Below are positions 5,672 through 6,401 of a stretch of DNA of 6,401 nt, in pieces (the first letter of the stretch is position 1; each line of letters starts with the position of its first letter). The notes beneath the pieces were generated by a model. The model was given only the letters and a program-made list of their open reading frames with translations. It was not told the origin of the DNA and did not search any database. The stretch is from an uncultured Paracoccaceae bacterium. GTDB lineage: Bacteria > Pseudomonadota > Alphaproteobacteria > Rhodobacterales > Rhodobacteraceae. The DNA is taken from assembly GCA_938038825.1 (NCBI GenBank), contig CALHST010000175.1:1-6401 (forward strand). Direction: 5' to 3'. Position numbers and translations under genes: made by a program.

Positions 5672-6325
5672 ATGAAGCTTCCCCCGGATTTTGTGATTTT
5701 CGACTGTGACGGTGTTCTGGTAGACAGCGAAGGCATTACCAATCTTGTGGTGCAGGGCAACCTTGCCCGCTATGGGCTGGAGATATCCCTGGATGATATC
5801 ACACGCCTGTTCGTTGGCGGCACGATGGCCGGAGTGATGGCGCAAGCGCGCACGATGGGGGCCGCATTGCCAGACGATTGGATGGACGAGATCTACCCCG
5901 CGATGATTGCCCGTCTTGGGCAAGAGGTCACATTGATCCCGGGCGCGGTTGATGTTCTGGATGCGTTGGACGCGGCTGGTATTGGATATGCAGTAGGATC
6001 CAATGGCCCGCATATCAAAATGGATGTGACGCTGGCGCGCACAGGCTTGGCCGCACGGCTTAAGGGACGTGTGTATTCGCGAGAAGATGTGCCAAATCCC
6101 AAACCTGCGCCGGATGTCTATTTGAAAGCCGCCGCCGAGGCAGGGGTGGCACCCGCCCGATGTGTGGTGATCGAGGACAGCCCAAGTGGGGCCAAAGCGG
6201 GCAAAGCGGCAGGCATGGTGACGTATGGGTTTGCGGCAGAAACAGATCCTGCACGGCTGCGCCCAATCTGTGATCATGTGTTTGAGGACATGGCGGACCT
6301 GCCAAGGCTTCTGGGGCTTGGTTGA
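5672..6325 (+). CDS. HAD-superfamily hydrolase, subfamily IA (phosphatase or phosphoglucomutase-like)
   Basis: This 217-residue cytoplasmic enzyme should hydrolyse a small phosphate ester with Mg2+, through an aspartyl-phosphate. All four HAD motifs are present: I, FDCDGVLVDSE (10-20; nucleophile Asp11, acid/base Asp13); II, Ser110 in GSNGP; III, Lys144 in NPKPAPD; IV, IEDS (Glu168, Asp169). The helical C1 cap lies between about 18 and 85. DGVLVDSE and the NPKPAPDVY context resemble the YieH/phosphoglycolate phosphatase/beta-phosphoglucomutase group, but the substrate cannot be named. The ATG at 5672 gives the usual family start, a few residues before motif I. It has no Shine-Dalgarno site and lies one base after the clpB terminator T-run. 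An in-frame ATG at 5630 with AGGT about 4 bases upstream would add 14 residues encoded by the hairpin itself. Either the message is leaderless or expression comes by read-through. The frame is also open further back into clpB. Confidence 0.93.
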   Translation: MKLPPDFVIFDCDGVLVDSEGITNLVVQGNLARYGLEISLDDITRLFVGGTMAGVMAQARTMGAALPDDWMDEIYPAMIARLGQEVTLIPGAVDVLDALDAAGIGYAVGSNGPHIKMDVTLARTGLAARLKGRVYSREDVPNPKPAPDVYLKAAAEAGVAPARCVVIEDSPSGAKAGKAAGMVTYGFAAETDPARLRPICDHVFEDMADLPRLLGLG

Positions 6326-6339
6326 ACGAGGGTTCGACG

Positions 6340-6401
6340 CGCGTGAGCTGAAGCTCACCCTACATGTCATTCAACCCGTAAGGTGAGCTTCAGCTCACGC
6401 G
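6340..6401. repeat. Perfect 20-base inverted repeat, REP-doublet-like, reaching the window edge
   Basis: CGCGTGAGCTGAAGCTCACC (6340-6359) is exactly complementary to 6382-6401, with a 22-base spacer. Each arm is itself a palindrome (GTGAGCT, two bases, AGCTCAC). Read from the spacer outward, each arm is preceded by a tetranucleotide head, GTAG (minus, 6363-6360) and GTAA (plus, 6378-6381), like the heads of REP elements. It starts 14 bases after the HAD stop. No T-run is visible inside the window, so a terminator role is unproven. The repeat may continue beyond 6401. Confidence 0.75.

Overview
The window looks like a chromosomal segment from an alphaproteobacterium, most likely of the Rhodobacteraceae/Roseobacter group. 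The grounds are moderately high GC, a DinB with a cysteine-rich N-terminal extension, and ClpB, PyrF and HAD proteins with an alphaproteobacterial look. The assignment rests on recognition of protein and codon style, not on a database search. It is mostly housekeeping sequence; I see no transposase, phage, CRISPR or defence gene.

Layout. Positions 1-477 (minus) hold the 5' part of dinB (DNA polymerase IV), cut by the window edge. A 156-base divergent spacer separates it from a Nudix hydrolase gene at 634-1089 (plus). A convergent junction full of inverted repeats (about 1075-1227) follows, then pyrF (orotidine 5'-phosphate decarboxylase) at 1228-1929 (minus). Upstream of pyrF is a structured 181-base gap with a strong intrinsic terminator (1986-2022, minus) that ends transcription from a small gene of unknown function at 2111-2428 (minus). 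The 465 bases from 2429 to 2893 show no convincing gene. clpB (3001-5616, plus) comes next, preceded by a very good sigma-32 (RpoH) heat-shock promoter and a strong ribosome binding site. It ends in a clear intrinsic terminator (5639-5670). A HAD-family phosphatase gene (5672-6325, plus) begins one base after the terminator's T-run. The last 62 bases are a perfect 20-base inverted repeat with REP-like features.

The genes do not form one pathway. DinB (translesion synthesis) and the Nudix enzyme (possible nucleotide clean-up) diverge from a shared spacer. PyrF makes UMP. ClpB rescues aggregated protein under heat stress. The HAD enzyme is a small-molecule phosphatase of unknown substrate. The most interesting points are the non-coding ones: terminators placed directly in front of pyrF and of the HAD gene, a possible second heat-shock-like promoter facing away from clpB, and the REP-doublet-like element at the right edge.
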